Of a DNA stretch of 64,000 nucleotides, positions 34,145 to 42,790 are shown piece by piece (the first letter of the stretch is position 1; each line of letters opens with the position of its first letter). The notes beneath the pieces are model-generated. The model ran no database searches. It was not told the DNA's origin and was given only the letters and a program-made list of their open reading frames with translations. The position numbers and the translations under genes are program-made. Source of the stretch: Nodosilinea sp. LEGE 06152 (GTDB lineage Bacteria > Cyanobacteriota > Cyanobacteriia > Phormidesmidales > Phormidesmidaceae); contig NZ_JADEWR010000004.1 of the NCBI RefSeq assembly GCF_015207525.1, positions 161,787-225,786 of the forward strand, given 5' to 3'.

Positions 34145-36175
34145 TTAGCGATCGCCCCCTGTACTGGCCAAGATCCGCTCGGTCAGCTTCTCGGGCACCG
34201 GGTCGAGGTGGTCGTAGGTCCACTTAAAAAAGCCCACGCCCATCGTCAGCGACCTGAGTTCCAGAATCATGGTCTGCATTTCCGCCTGGGGCAGGTGCCC
34301 GGTCACTACATCCCAGCCGGGCCAGTCGGCCTTGCCCTCGTAGCCCAAAATCTGGCCGCGACGGCCTGTGATCAGCTTTAACACATTAGAGGTGTAGAGG
34401 CTGGGCACCGAAATTTCGACCTGGGCGATGGGCTCGAGCAGGGTGGGGGTGCAGGCCGCTAGCCCTTCCTGCATGGCGATGCGGGCCGCCTGCTTGAAGG
34501 CGTTGTCGGAGCTATCGACGTTGTGATACGAGCCATTGGTGAGCGTCACCGCCACATCCACCACCGGGAACCCCAATGGCCCGTGGTCGAGGTACTCGCG
34601 CACCCCGGTTTCGACGCTGGGGATGTACTGCTTGGGCACCACGCCGCCCACGATGGTGTCGCTAAAGGCAAAGCCGTCGCCGCGCGGCAGCGGCTGAATG
34701 GAGAGATACACGTCGCCAAACTGGCCGTGGCCACCGCTCTGGTGCTTGTAGCGGCCATGCACCGACTCTTTGGCCTGGCGGATAGTTTCTTTGTAGGGCA
34801 CCTGGGGCAGGTGGGTGGCCATGGGCAGGTTGTACTTGCGGCTGAGGCGATCGATCGCCAGCTTCAGGTGCACATCGCCCTGGCCCCAGAGAATGACCTC
34901 GTGGGTGTCGCCGTGCTGCTCCCAAAAGAGCGAGGGGTCTTCCTCCAGCAGCTTGGTCAGGGCGGCGCTGAGCTTAACCTCGTCGCTGCGCTTGGCGGGG
35001 GCAATGGCCAGGGCGTAGACCGGGTCGATCACCGGGGCCTTTGGCAACAGGGTGTCGGGGGTGCCCTGGAGCGTGAGGGTGTCGCCGGTCTGGGCACCCT
35101 CCAGGCGGGCTACGGCGACAATGCGGCCGGCCTCGGCCCGGCTGAGGCTGTTCTGCTGGGTGCCCATTAGGTCGTAGAGGCCGCCCATGCGATCGCCATT
35201 CAGACTGTCGCCATCCTTCAGCTCGCCGCACCAGACCCGCACCAGCGATAGCTTGCCGCCCTGCGGGGTGTAGTAGGTCTTGAGCACCTGGGCCAGGGTA
35301 GCGTCGTCGCAGGCAATGCCTCTGCGATCGCAGGTAATGCTGGGTTCAGGCGCTTCTTTGACCAGGGCATCGAGCAGGGGCCGCACGCCGTAGTCGGCCT
35401 GGGCCACGCCAATAAACACGGGTACGATCAGGTCGGCCCCCAGCTCCATTTTTAGGTCGCGGACAATTTCGTCTTCGGGGGGAGTAATATCTTCCAGCAG
35501 TTCTTCGAGCAGGTGGTCGTCGTAATCGGCCAGGGTTTCGAGCATTTCGGCGCGGGCGGCCTGTTCTTCTGCCTGAAGCGAGGGTGGCAGAGGCACAGGG
35601 TCGGCGGGGGCACCGGGGTGGTAGTGAAAGGCCTGCTCAGTCACCAGGTCGATAAAGCCTACTAAATCCTGGTTTTGGCGAATTGGGTACTGCTGCGGAA
35701 TCACCGGGCGCGAGGAAACCTGACGCAGGGCAGCCAGCACGTCGGCAAAGGTACCGTTGGCGCGATCGAGCTTGTTGATCCAGATCAGGTGCGGAATTTC
35801 CCAGGTATCGAGAAATTGCAGCAGGGGCGAGAGGGTGAGCACCTTATTGGGGTCGGCTTCGCAGACTACGATCGCCGCATCGACCCCCATCAGGGCGTGG
35901 TTGGTTTCCTGCTGTAGCTCAACCGAGCCGGGGCAGTCTACGAACGTAAAAGAAATGCCGCCGTACTGAGTACTGGCGGCATTTAGTTCAACGGTCATGT
36001 GTCGGGCGCGGGCCTCCGGGCAGCTATCGCCGAGGGTGTTGCCCTCATCGACGCTGCCCTTGCGGGTAGTGGCCCCAGTGACCGAGAGAATGCTTTCTAA
36101 CAATGTTGTCTTACCGCTAGAGTAAGCACCCACCAGCGCCACATTGCGCCGGCCTGAAAGGACGTTTTGGGTCAT
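34145..36175 (-). CDS. Elongation factor G-like GTPase (divergent paralogue)
   Basis: A 676-residue translational GTPase with EF-G domain order. The G1 loop is GAYSSGKTTLLESILS, not the AHIDAGKTT of canonical EF-G; G3 is FVDCPGS and G4 is NKLD. Domains IV-V are present (YKETIRQAKESVHGRYKHQS, GVREYLDHGPLGFPVVDV, then the C-terminal GRRGQILGYEG). Such paralogues accompany a standard fusA in many bacteria; whether this one translocates, recycles or protects ribosomes is open. The ATG at 36175 has AAGGAG seven bases upstream; the longer frame from 36223 is not preferred. Confidence 0.88.
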   Translation of the reverse strand: MTQNVLSGRRNVALVGAYSSGKTTLLESILSVTGATTRKGSVDEGNTLGDSCPEARARHMTVELNAASTQYGGISFTFVDCPGSVELQQETNHALMGVDAAIVVCEADPNKVLTLSPLLQFLDTWEIPHLIWINKLDRANGTFADVLAALRQVSSRPVIPQQYPIRQNQDLVGFIDLVTEQAFHYHPGAPADPVPLPPSLQAEEQAARAEMLETLADYDDHLLEELLEDITPPEDEIVRDLKMELGADLIVPVFIGVAQADYGVRPLLDALVKEAPEPSITCDRRGIACDDATLAQVLKTYYTPQGGKLSLVRVWCGELKDGDSLNGDRMGGLYDLMGTQQNSLSRAEAGRIVAVARLEGAQTGDTLTLQGTPDTLLPKAPVIDPVYALAIAPAKRSDEVKLSAALTKLLEEDPSLFWEQHGDTHEVILWGQGDVHLKLAIDRLSRKYNLPMATHLPQVPYKETIRQAKESVHGRYKHQSGGHGQFGDVYLSIQPLPRGDGFAFSDTIVGGVVPKQYIPSVETGVREYLDHGPLGFPVVDVAVTLTNGSYHNVDSSDNAFKQAARIAMQEGLAACTPTLLEPIAQVEISVPSLYTSNVLKLITGRRGQILGYEGKADWPGWDVVTGHLPQAEMQTMILELRSLTMGVGFFKWTYDHLDPVPEKLTERILASTGGDR

Positions 36176-36530
36176 TATAAACTCCTTGCCATGTAGCGAT
36201 GGCATGTAGGGAAAGGCCCACAAAATGCAGGCTGGACGAGCTTGATGTGAAGCGACTCAGCTGTGTCTAGCTTCAGATTAACCCGACCTTAAACCCTTGC
36301 TTAACCAGGTTCTAGAAAGTTCACCTGTTGAAGTTTTGTGGTGAACTTTATCGTGGGTTTTGTCGGTGTGTAACGGTAATTTAGAGTAACCGCCCCCTTG
36401 AGCGGAGTCGTTGGCAAAGCCGCCCCAGAGGGGCTAGGGGATATCTCGGGTAGGTTTTGGCTTTCTCCCTTCGGGAGACGCTCCACGAACGACTTCGCTC
36501 AGCCAGCATAGTTCTAGGGACGATCACCAT
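36176..36530. other. Intergenic region with hairpin and interspersed repeat
   Basis: 355 bases without a gene. It holds an inverted repeat AAAGTTCACC/GGTGAACTTT (36316-36349), which may end the minus-strand nuclease transcript, and a 67-bp repeat copy at 36443-36509. Confidence 0.6.
36443..36509. repeat. 67-bp interspersed repeat, copy 1
   Basis: Begins ATCTCGGGTAGGTTTTGGCT and ends GACTTCGCTCAGCCAGCAT, with an internal TCTCCC-TTC-GGGAGA hairpin. Its reverse complement recurs almost unchanged at 53371-53437 (differences confined to about five bases around GTGGAG versus CTCT). Confidence 0.85.
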
Positions 36531-37328
36531 TTAGAGCGGCACCTCGGCAATGTCGGCGATCGCAGGCAAAACCGTTCCTCCCATTTCGCCAAAGCGCTCC
36601 GCCCAGCGCTGACAGCGCACCGCATAGGAGCACTCGGCGCAGTGGCCCGACTCCGGATCAACCTTGGGCAGATCGTCGCCGGGGGCCATTAGATCCGTGA
36701 GGCGATCGGTCAGCCGCCGCAGATCGGCCTCGGTGCGGCGGTGCTGGGCCTCGCTGTAGGCGATCGCAATACTGCTGGGCGGCTCAGCCCGGTCTTCTGA
36801 TCGGGCTTCCGCACCGGGAGGGGCGACAAACCAGTAGGTCATCGAGACCTGCTCTGGGGCCAGATCGCTGGTTTCAACCAACAAATAGAGGTACAGACGA
36901 GTCTGCCAATGTTTGGCCAACTGCGCCTGCTTGGGCGGATGCTGGTAGGTCTTCCAGTCAATAATTTGGCCCCGGTTCGGCTCCAGCAGCAGCAGGTCGT
37001 AAATAGCGGTCAGCAGGTAGCCGTTGAAAGCTAGGGTGCGACGGTGCTCGCTCTGCCGAAAGCGATCGGCCTGAGGTGTAAACAGTTCCGGCGCAGCGGC
37101 CAGCAACCCCTGCACCGCCACATCCAGCGCCGCATCTTCTTCAAGAAAACCCTCAATAGGTAGGTCCAGCTCACGCTGCTGCATCACCAGGTGAAACTGG
37201 GTGCCCCACCGCTGCCGCTCCAGCATCTCTGGGTCGGTAGGCACCGGCACCTGCTCCAGATAGCCGTACTGGTAGCGCCGGGGGCAAATTTCTAGCTGAC
37301 GCAGGTGGCTCTGGGTGAGGGTAAGCAT
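36531..37328 (-). CDS. PD-(D/E)XK nuclease family protein (RecB-like, Cas4-like)
   Basis: A 265-residue nuclease-like protein. The N terminus LTQSHLRQLEICPRRYQYGY has the usual first cysteine; the active site is read in FNGYLLTAIYDLLLLEPNRG followed by QIIDWKT (Asp ... D-x-K) and the QTRLYLYLL QxxxY motif. The C terminus ends with a cysteine cluster GHCAECSYAVRCQRWAERF that, with the first Cys, could hold a 4Fe-4S cluster as in AddB/Cas4. No cas or addA genes are nearby, so a stand-alone repair role is inferred. Confidence 0.83.
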   Translation of the reverse strand: MLTLTQSHLRQLEICPRRYQYGYLEQVPVPTDPEMLERQRWGTQFHLVMQQRELDLPIEGFLEEDAALDVAVQGLLAAAPELFTPQADRFRQSEHRRTLAFNGYLLTAIYDLLLLEPNRGQIIDWKTYQHPPKQAQLAKHWQTRLYLYLLVETSDLAPEQVSMTYWFVAPPGAEARSEDRAEPPSSIAIAYSEAQHRRTEADLRRLTDRLTDLMAPGDDLPKVDPESGHCAECSYAVRCQRWAERFGEMGGTVLPAIADIAEVPL

Positions 37329-37344
37329 AGCCAATGGCCATAAG

Positions 37345-37375
37345 GTAGGGGCGCAACATGCTGCGCCCCTACACA
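37345..37375. repeat. GTAGGGGCGCA palindromic repeat
   Basis: GTAGGGGCGCA-ACATGC-TGCGCCCCTAC, a near-perfect inverted repeat between the nuclease and hemE, of the GTAGGGG type often seen in cyanobacterial intergenic DNA. Confidence 0.65.
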
Positions 37376-37390
37376 GGATGACACGGGGGA

Positions 37391-38452
37391 TTAAACCGTT
37401 GCCAGCAGTTTATCGATGTTCTTAGCGGTTTCGAAGAAGTAGGCGGCGTTTTCTTCGGGGGTGCCGGGCAAAATGCCGTGGCCCAGGTTGAGAATGTGGC
37501 CCCGATTGCCCGCTTTTTGAATGGTGTCGAGAATGCGATCGCGGATCAGCGCCTGAGAACCAAACAAAATCGCCGGGTCAATGTTGCCCTGCACACCAAG
37601 GCTTGGCCCCAGGCGACGGCGGGCCTCCGCCATATCCACCGTCCAGTCGACGCTGACGATATCGACGCCCGACTCGCCCATCAGGTCAAAAATACCGGCG
37701 CTGCCGCTGATGTAGAGAATGAGCGGGGTATCGGGGTGGGTCTGCTTCACCTGCTGCACCACCCGCTGCTGGTAGGGCAGGGCAAAGGTGCGGTAGTCCA
37801 TAGGGCTGAGCTGCCCGGCCCAGGAGTCAAACAGCTGCACCACCTGGGCACCGCAGTCGATCTGGTAGCGCACGTACTGGGCAATGTTGTCGGCCAGCTT
37901 GCCCAGCAGGGTGTGCAGCATGGCGGGCTCCGAGAACGCCATACCCTTGATGTTGGTGTAGCTCTTCGAGGTCTTGCCCTCCACGGCGTAGGCGGCTAGG
38001 GTCCAGGGCGAGCCGACAAAGCCCAGCACCGCCGCATCGTTGCCCACTTCCTGTCGCAGGGTTTGCAGAATGGTGCGAATGTAGGGCAGCGCTGTCTCGG
38101 GGTCCAGCTCGTGTACCGCGTCGATTTGGGCCTGGGTGCGAATGGGCGGGTCGATGATCGGACCCTTGCTCTCAACGATGTCGAAGGGAATGCCCATGCC
38201 CGGCAGCGGCGTCAAAATGTCGGAGAACATGATCACTCCGTCGGGGCGAAAGGCGCGCCAGGGCTGCAGCGAGATCTCGATCGCCAGATCGGCATTTTCG
38301 GAGCGATCGCGAAAGGACGGGTACTTATCGCGCAGGTCGCGGTACACCTTCATGTAGCGCCCTGCCTGGCGCATCATCCACACGGGGGGACGCTCTAGCA
38401 CCTCGTGGCGGGCGGCGCGGAGCAACAAAGGTACCTGGTTCACTGCGGTCAT
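37391..38452 (-). CDS. hemE: Uroporphyrinogen decarboxylase
   Basis: Removes the four acetate carboxyls of uroporphyrinogen III to give coproporphyrinogen III, in heme and chlorophyll synthesis. 353 residues, with the signatures [20 protein letters not shown] (substrate arginine), [20 protein letters not shown] (catalytic Asp) and [20 protein letters not shown]. The C-terminal [20 protein letters not shown] is complete. The ATG at 38452 is used; a TTG at 38467 is less likely. Confidence 0.97.
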   Translation of the reverse strand: MTAVNQVPLLLRAARHEVLERPPVWMMRQAGRYMKVYRDLRDKYPSFRDRSENADLAIEISLQPWRAFRPDGVIMFSDILTPLPGMGIPFDIVESKGPIIDPPIRTQAQIDAVHELDPETALPYIRTILQTLRQEVGNDAAVLGFVGSPWTLAAYAVEGKTSKSYTNIKGMAFSEPAMLHTLLGKLADNIAQYVRYQIDCGAQVVQLFDSWAGQLSPMDYRTFALPYQQRVVQQVKQTHPDTPLILYISGSAGIFDLMGESGVDIVSVDWTVDMAEARRRLGPSLGVQGNIDPAILFGSQALIRDRILDTIQKAGNRGHILNLGHGILPGTPEENAAYFFETAKNIDKLLATV

Positions 38453-38725
38453 GTGAGGCGTCACCAATTTACAAGAACAGCGTTATGAAAGCGCCCGTTC
38501 AAAAACGAGCCTGAGCGTAACCGTTAGCGTATCACTCTGTGATGTTCTCTAATTCTTACGGGAAAAGGGGTTCAGCACTTTTCATATCGCAACATTTGTA
38601 CACAATTAGCCAGCTCCTAAAGGGCATTGTTTTAGCGCCAATCAGCCCTATCCTCAGGCTAGAAAAGGTGCGCTTCGCTTTAGAATTAAAGACTGTGACT
38701 CGTTGGCAAAACGCAGATTATCCCC

Positions 38726-39244
38726 ATGGACATTGTGAACTTTTTTGAAACCCTGGCCGGCAAGTGGTTTTCCCAGCGCACGACCCACAATTTGGCTGGG
38801 CAGAGTTCTCAAGCAGGGCAGTCCAATCTGGTCATTGAGTTTTTGCCTGCCACCGATAGCGATCTGGCGGCGGCCTGTGCGCCTCTGAGCCATGACCCCG
38901 GCCAAATTGCCTGCGGCCTGCGCGTTCACCAGGACAGCCAGATCGACGGGCAACCGCAAAAAACGCAAAGCACTGCCCTCATGGTCATTTTCTCCCCCAC
39001 TGCAGCAGGGGAGGGGGTACTGGTGCAGGCGGCCGGGTTGTCTGTCCTTGAGGGGCGCTACCGAGTCGAAGATGAGGTACTCACTATTACCACCCCTACC
39101 AAGAACGGACAGGTGGAAGAACGCCTGTGGTTCGTGAACCCTAACCTGCGTATGCGCACCAGCGTAGTCAAAGTCGGCGATACCGAACAAATAGCGTCGT
39201 TTTGCTCCGAAATTCGGATGGGGGTCAGCAAACCCGCTACCTGA
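38726..39244 (+). CDS. Phycobiliprotein lyase, CpcS/CpeS family
   Basis: A 172-residue lipocalin-fold lyase that helps attach phycocyanobilin to Cys-84-type sites of phycobiliproteins. It has the family N terminus MDIVNFFETLAGKWFSQRTT, the GRYRVEDEVLTITT strand and ERLWFVNPNLRMRTSVVK near residue 130, then ASFCSEIRMG. It could be a CpcS or CpcU subunit; the MDIV start recalls CpcU, which works with CpcS as a heterodimer. Its stop overlaps the next, opposite-strand gene by eight bases. Confidence 0.88.
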   Translation: MDIVNFFETLAGKWFSQRTTHNLAGQSSQAGQSNLVIEFLPATDSDLAAACAPLSHDPGQIACGLRVHQDSQIDGQPQKTQSTALMVIFSPTAAGEGVLVQAAGLSVLEGRYRVEDEVLTITTPTKNGQVEERLWFVNPNLRMRTSVVKVGDTEQIASFCSEIRMGVSKPAT

Positions 39245-39485
39245 CCACTGCAGTCACAATCGTCGTAATGGTAGCTGTCGCCAGCAGGCCAAAGGCCAGC
39301 TTTACCACCCACTGCGAGGCCTGCTGATAGGCCGCAAAGCGAATATTGAGTTCCTTGGTTTCCTCGGTCAGCTTTTGAATAGCTTCGCTGTTGTGCTGGA
39401 TGGCTTCGCTGTTGTGCTGAATAGCTTCGCTATTGCGCTCTACCAGAGCTTCAATGCGATCGAGGCGGTCTGTACTGGCGGCCAT
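39237..39485 (-). CDS. Short coiled-coil membrane protein with heptad repeats
   Basis: An 82-residue protein with three tandem copies of the heptad NSEAIQH/K in residues 18-38, a polar coiled coil, then a C-terminal membrane anchor (VVKLAFGLLATATITTIVTA). The repeat is visible in DNA as a 21-bp unit (GCTTCGCTGTTGTGCTG-type). Similar short proteins with variable heptad number are common in cyanobacteria. ATG at 39485. Confidence 0.7.
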   Translation of the reverse strand: MAASTDRLDRIEALVERNSEAIQHNSEAIQHNSEAIQKLTEETKELNIRFAAYQQASQWVVKLAFGLLATATITTIVTAVVR

Positions 39486-39533
39486 GGACTGCTCTCCCTT
39501 ACCTATTGCAATTATTGCCCAAAACCCAAAGAA

Positions 39534-39561
39534 AAGTCCCCCGGTTGTAAGCGGGGGACTT
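39534..39561 (-). terminator. Terminator of the NfeD-like gene
   Basis: On the minus strand AAGTCCCCCG and CGGGGGACTT form a strong stem followed by TTTTC. It lies about 110 bases after the stop at 39671 and before the coiled-coil gene start. Confidence 0.7.
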
Positions 39562-39670
39562 GGGGTGCTGACTCTGGTTTGCTGGGTTAAGACTGCCCAA
39601 TTCGATGGAGTGACGGCGGTCTGCTAATCGGTGTGAGTCCTCCGTCAGCGGCTGCACCTGTGTAGGTTTG

Positions 39671-40009
39671 TTATGGCGTGGGCAGCTGATCTGGATGACT
39701 GGGCTGCGGGCTCGGGAGGGGTCTGATCATCAGTTCGTTGCCTTTGCGGCCCAGCACGGCCACCAGGTCACCGGGCTGAAAGTCAACCCCTGGCTCGACC
39801 GGAATGGCGGTCCAGTAGGTGGCCTCATACTTAACCTGATAGCGCGATCCGGGTCGCAGTACGTCGGCCACCTCAGCGGTGTAGTCGGACCAGGTGCCTT
39901 CGAAAACCTGTACCTGGTCGTCGTCTTGTCCCCAGGGCACGTGCTCGACGGGGCCTGGCTCTAGGGGAAATTCATCGGGCTCGGGTTGAGCTGGGGAGAA
40001 GTTTGTCAT
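39671..40009 (-). CDS. NfeD-like OB-fold protein
   Basis: A 112-residue acidic protein with a C-terminal OB-like domain: RYQVKYEATYWTAIPVEPGV, then FQPGDLVAVLGRKGNELMI. The pattern W-x-A...G..V.V....G..L.(I/V) resembles the C-terminal NfeD domain, but the membrane part of NfeD is absent. The family call is moderate. ATG at 40009. Confidence 0.6.
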   Translation of the reverse strand: MTNFSPAQPEPDEFPLEPGPVEHVPWGQDDDQVQVFEGTWSDYTAEVADVLRPGSRYQVKYEATYWTAIPVEPGVDFQPGDLVAVLGRKGNELMIRPLPSPQPSHPDQLPTP

Positions 40010-40239
40010 GGCGATCGCACCTCAGTGCTAAAAAGATATGGGCTAAAAGAGTATGGGCAAGAAACCGGGGATGATCGATGGCTCATGATCGATGGCTCAT
40101 GCCCTGATGTCTCCCCAACGTTTGCCGGTCGCGCAGTAGAATGCCACCAGCAATCATCACCATTTATGATGAACCAATTGCGACGGCTGTGACACTGTCG
40201 TGGAGTATGAGGCGTGGAATGTGAGGATAGTGGTTGGCT

Positions 40240-41727
40240 ATGGCAGGGTCTCAAATTGAACAGTGGCAGGAGCCAGAACTCCAGGTCGATGCGGCAGTCC
40301 AAGAGGCCGCGACGGCGGCGGCAATTACGCTAGCGCCTGCGCCCGCGCCGCTGCCCCGACCCCGCTGGCAACGGCGGCTAGCGATCGCCGCTGGCATCGG
40401 TGCCCTGGGCGGGCTAGGAGCTTTATTGTGGTGGTTCTTTGGGCGTACACCGCCCCACCCCTATGTAATCGACCTGTCGCCATCCCAGAGCCAGTATGCA
40501 ACCGCCGAGGCCGAGTCACCCCGGCTGAGCTGGCAGGTCAGCCATCCCCGCCAGGTTCAAACTATGCTTTTGCGCGGCTACGCCCCCGATGGCACTCTGA
40601 TCTATGGGCCTGAAACCTACGACCTATCCCAGGGGTTGCCCGTCAGCCTGCTGCCCTACTGCAGCCAAACCAGACGGCTGCTGACCTGTCGCGAAGTGCC
40701 TTTGGAGCTGCGTGAGCCGGGTCAGTACCGCTTTGAGCTCACCCTGCTGCCCGACATAGCGCTCAACCTGCCCCCGGTGGTGGCCGAGAGCAGCCTGGTC
40801 ACGGTGGCTGACCTGCCCCAACCCACTGTGGTCGAACTCGCCCCCGACCAGGTCATTTACTCTGAGGCAGGCACTCAGGTTTCGGCCAGCACCGCCGGTA
40901 TGGCCCCTGCCGTCACCGAGGCCGGCATCAGCGTTAGCTGGATTGTCACTAACCCCGAAACCCTGCAAGATTTGCTGCTAGTGGTCAAACGGCCCGATGG
41001 CGCAACGTTAGGAGGCCGCCGCTTTAGCCTGCGTGACCCAGAAAACCCATCCCAGGTGGCGCTGCCCGACGCGCTACAGCCCTTCTGCCAGCTGCAGGAT
41101 CGCCTGATCTGTCAGGGCGTGCCCACCGGCATGCTTGAGGTGGGTCAGTACCAGTTTGAGCTCACCCCGGTGCCGGTCAACCTGGGCGATCGCGAGCTGC
41201 CCGCCGCTAAGCAGAGCGAGGTCGTCACGATCGAACCCCGTCCGGTTCGCATTGCCTCGTTCACCATCAACGGGCGCGACGCCCAGCCCAAGTACCTGGT
41301 TCCGGTCGAGCTAGGCCAGCAGATCCCCGGCTTTCAGGTGGCCTGGCAGGTGGAAGGCGGCTCTACCGCTAAAGTCGAGCTGCTGCCCTCGCCTGGCACC
41401 GTTGGCCTGCAGGGGGCGCTGTCGATGCCCCTGAGCCCAGCGGGCACCACCACCGTCACCCTACGAGTGACCGATGGCCAAAACCCTCCCCTGGTGCGGG
41501 CCGTTACCTTTGAAACCTTCAACCCTCGGCCCAATCAGCCCGTGATTATCAATCAAGGTGGCGGCGGTGCTCCCGGCAGTGAAGGCGCTCCGGCTCCCCA
41601 GCCTGCGGCCCCGGCCCAACCCCGCGATCCGCTGGGCGAAAGTCTGCGCGATCGCGATGCAGCCTCCGATCAACCCCTGTCCGACTTACAGACCCGTCCT
41701 CCCGAAGATCTGGATTTGAAATTTTAG
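40240..41727 (+). CDS. Membrane-anchored protein with Ig-like repeats
   Basis: A 495-residue protein with a Pro-rich cytosolic N terminus, one membrane segment (RRLAIAAGIGALGGLGALLW, near residue 55), and an exported region with at least two homologous beta-sandwich repeats. Each repeat has a paired-Cys hairpin (LPYCSQTRRLLTCREVP and LQPFCQLQDRLICQGVP) followed by the matching GQYRFELTLLP / GQYQFELTPVP. A third, Cys-free Ig-like domain and a Pro/Ala-rich disordered tail follow. It begins at ATG 40240 (TTG at 40234 is better spaced from GAGGA). Its stop lies 24 bases before the HTH-GrpE gene, so the two are likely co-transcribed. Confidence 0.75.
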   Translation: MAGSQIEQWQEPELQVDAAVQEAATAAAITLAPAPAPLPRPRWQRRLAIAAGIGALGGLGALLWWFFGRTPPHPYVIDLSPSQSQYATAEAESPRLSWQVSHPRQVQTMLLRGYAPDGTLIYGPETYDLSQGLPVSLLPYCSQTRRLLTCREVPLELREPGQYRFELTLLPDIALNLPPVVAESSLVTVADLPQPTVVELAPDQVIYSEAGTQVSASTAGMAPAVTEAGISVSWIVTNPETLQDLLLVVKRPDGATLGGRRFSLRDPENPSQVALPDALQPFCQLQDRLICQGVPTGMLEVGQYQFELTPVPVNLGDRELPAAKQSEVVTIEPRPVRIASFTINGRDAQPKYLVPVELGQQIPGFQVAWQVEGGSTAKVELLPSPGTVGLQGALSMPLSPAGTTTVTLRVTDGQNPPLVRAVTFETFNPRPNQPVIINQGGGGAPGSEGAPAPQPAAPAQPRDPLGESLRDRDAASDQPLSDLQTRPPEDLDLKF

Positions 41728-41751
41728 GACGACATTCGGCCGGAGGGGGTT

Positions 41752-42435
41752 ATGGCTACAACAGACGTTGACGCGGTGGACTACAGCCCGGTACTGCGAT
41801 CGCTGATGGCCCAGGCTAGCCTGACCAGCTACCGATCGCTCAGCCGTGCCAGCGATGTCCCTCGATCGGCTATTGATACCCTGCGCCGGGGCCAGGTTGG
41901 TCGGCTGCAGGTGTCTACGCTGCAGCGCCTCAGTCAGGCGCTAGGGATGCCCTTGGAGGCGCTGGTAGCTAAATTTAGTGCCCCACTGCCCCGAGATGTA
42001 ACACCTCAAGCACCAGCCAGCGATGGGCTTGAGGTGATCAGCCAAATTAAAGCCCTGCGACAGGAGTGCGATCGCCTCCAAACCCAGCTCGCCACCCAGG
42101 CCGAGACGGTACGCCAGCAGGTGCAGCAGCAGGCGATCGCCCAGCTAGAGCCCTGGCTGGTGCAGTGGCCCACTGCCGTCTACGCCGCCCAGCAAAAGGC
42201 CGATCTGCCTGCCCAAAAGCTGGTGCCGCTGGTGCGGCCTGTAGAAGCCCTGGTCCGGCAGTGGGGCCTAACCCCAATCGACTTGGTAGGCGCTGAGGTG
42301 CCCTTCGACCCACAGATTCACCAGCCCAAAGCAGGCAACCCTGTGCCGGGACAGCCGGTGCGAGTTAGCCATGTGGGCTACCGGCAGGGCGATCGCCTGC
42401 TGTACCGCGCCAAAGTTAGCCCAATCCAGCCATAG
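41752..42435 (+). CDS. HTH domain fused to GrpE-like nucleotide exchange domain
   Basis: A 227-residue protein. Residues 10-80 form an XRE-type helix-turn-helix (YRSLSRASDVPRSAIDTLRR, QVSTLQRLSQALGMPLEALV). Residues 95-225 follow GrpE layout: a coiled coil (ISQIKALRQECDRLQTQLAT), a helical part, then the beta domain VPFDPQIHQPKAGNPVPGQP and VRVSHVGYRQGDRLLYRAKV, which matches the FDPxxHEA...GY...RxLRPAxV core of GrpE. GrpE releases ADP from DnaK. The fusion suggests an HSP70-linked regulator; no dnaK is in this window. Confidence 0.82.
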   Translation: MATTDVDAVDYSPVLRSLMAQASLTSYRSLSRASDVPRSAIDTLRRGQVGRLQVSTLQRLSQALGMPLEALVAKFSAPLPRDVTPQAPASDGLEVISQIKALRQECDRLQTQLATQAETVRQQVQQQAIAQLEPWLVQWPTAVYAAQQKADLPAQKLVPLVRPVEALVRQWGLTPIDLVGAEVPFDPQIHQPKAGNPVPGQPVRVSHVGYRQGDRLLYRAKVSPIQP

Positions 42436-42790
42436 ACGCGGAGTTTTTCAGTTGGTGCCTGCCTGGGGCATTTTTCATCCCCGCTTTAAAGTTTCCATAA
42501 AGTTTTAGATTTGACCTTCGATTTCCTACGGAATTTGGGCTTGATCATGGGAATCTTATGCGTGGGTGAGTCAAACCGGGCAAGCCCAGCTTACGTTGCT
42601 ATACAGAACTCCACTTTCTAGCCGAACTACTTATATCTGAAAAGCTCCTGGCCCAAGGGCTGGGAGCTTTTCGTTAGGGGCAGAGCAACAGCCATGCCGC
42701 TAGCGCCGCACCCCATCGGTAAAAAAGCCATAGCCGTCCCTTCGACTCCGCTCAGGGAACGGCGATTTTGAATTGTCTCCAACGTCCCCT
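42436..42790. other. Intergenic region after the HTH-GrpE gene
   Basis: 355 bases with no supported gene. A bidirectional terminator lies at 42639-42672. The stretch 42520-42640 is unusually A/T-rich and could encode a short RNA ending at that terminator, but nothing recognisable is present. Confidence 0.5.
42639..42672. terminator. Bidirectional Rho-independent terminator
   Basis: GAAAAGCTCC-TGGCCCAAGGGCT-GGGAGCTTTTC, with inner GGCCC/GGGCT pairing and T-runs on both strands. It can serve the HTH-GrpE gene (plus) and lysS (minus). Confidence 0.88.

Noticed and set aside
36301..36486. 61-residue minus-strand frame
   Set aside because: It runs across an interspersed repeat and a hairpin, with no ribosome site or family resemblance.
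36531..37328. cas4 of a CRISPR locus
   Set aside because: The fold and Cys cluster resemble Cas4/AddB, but no repeats or other cas genes occur in the window.
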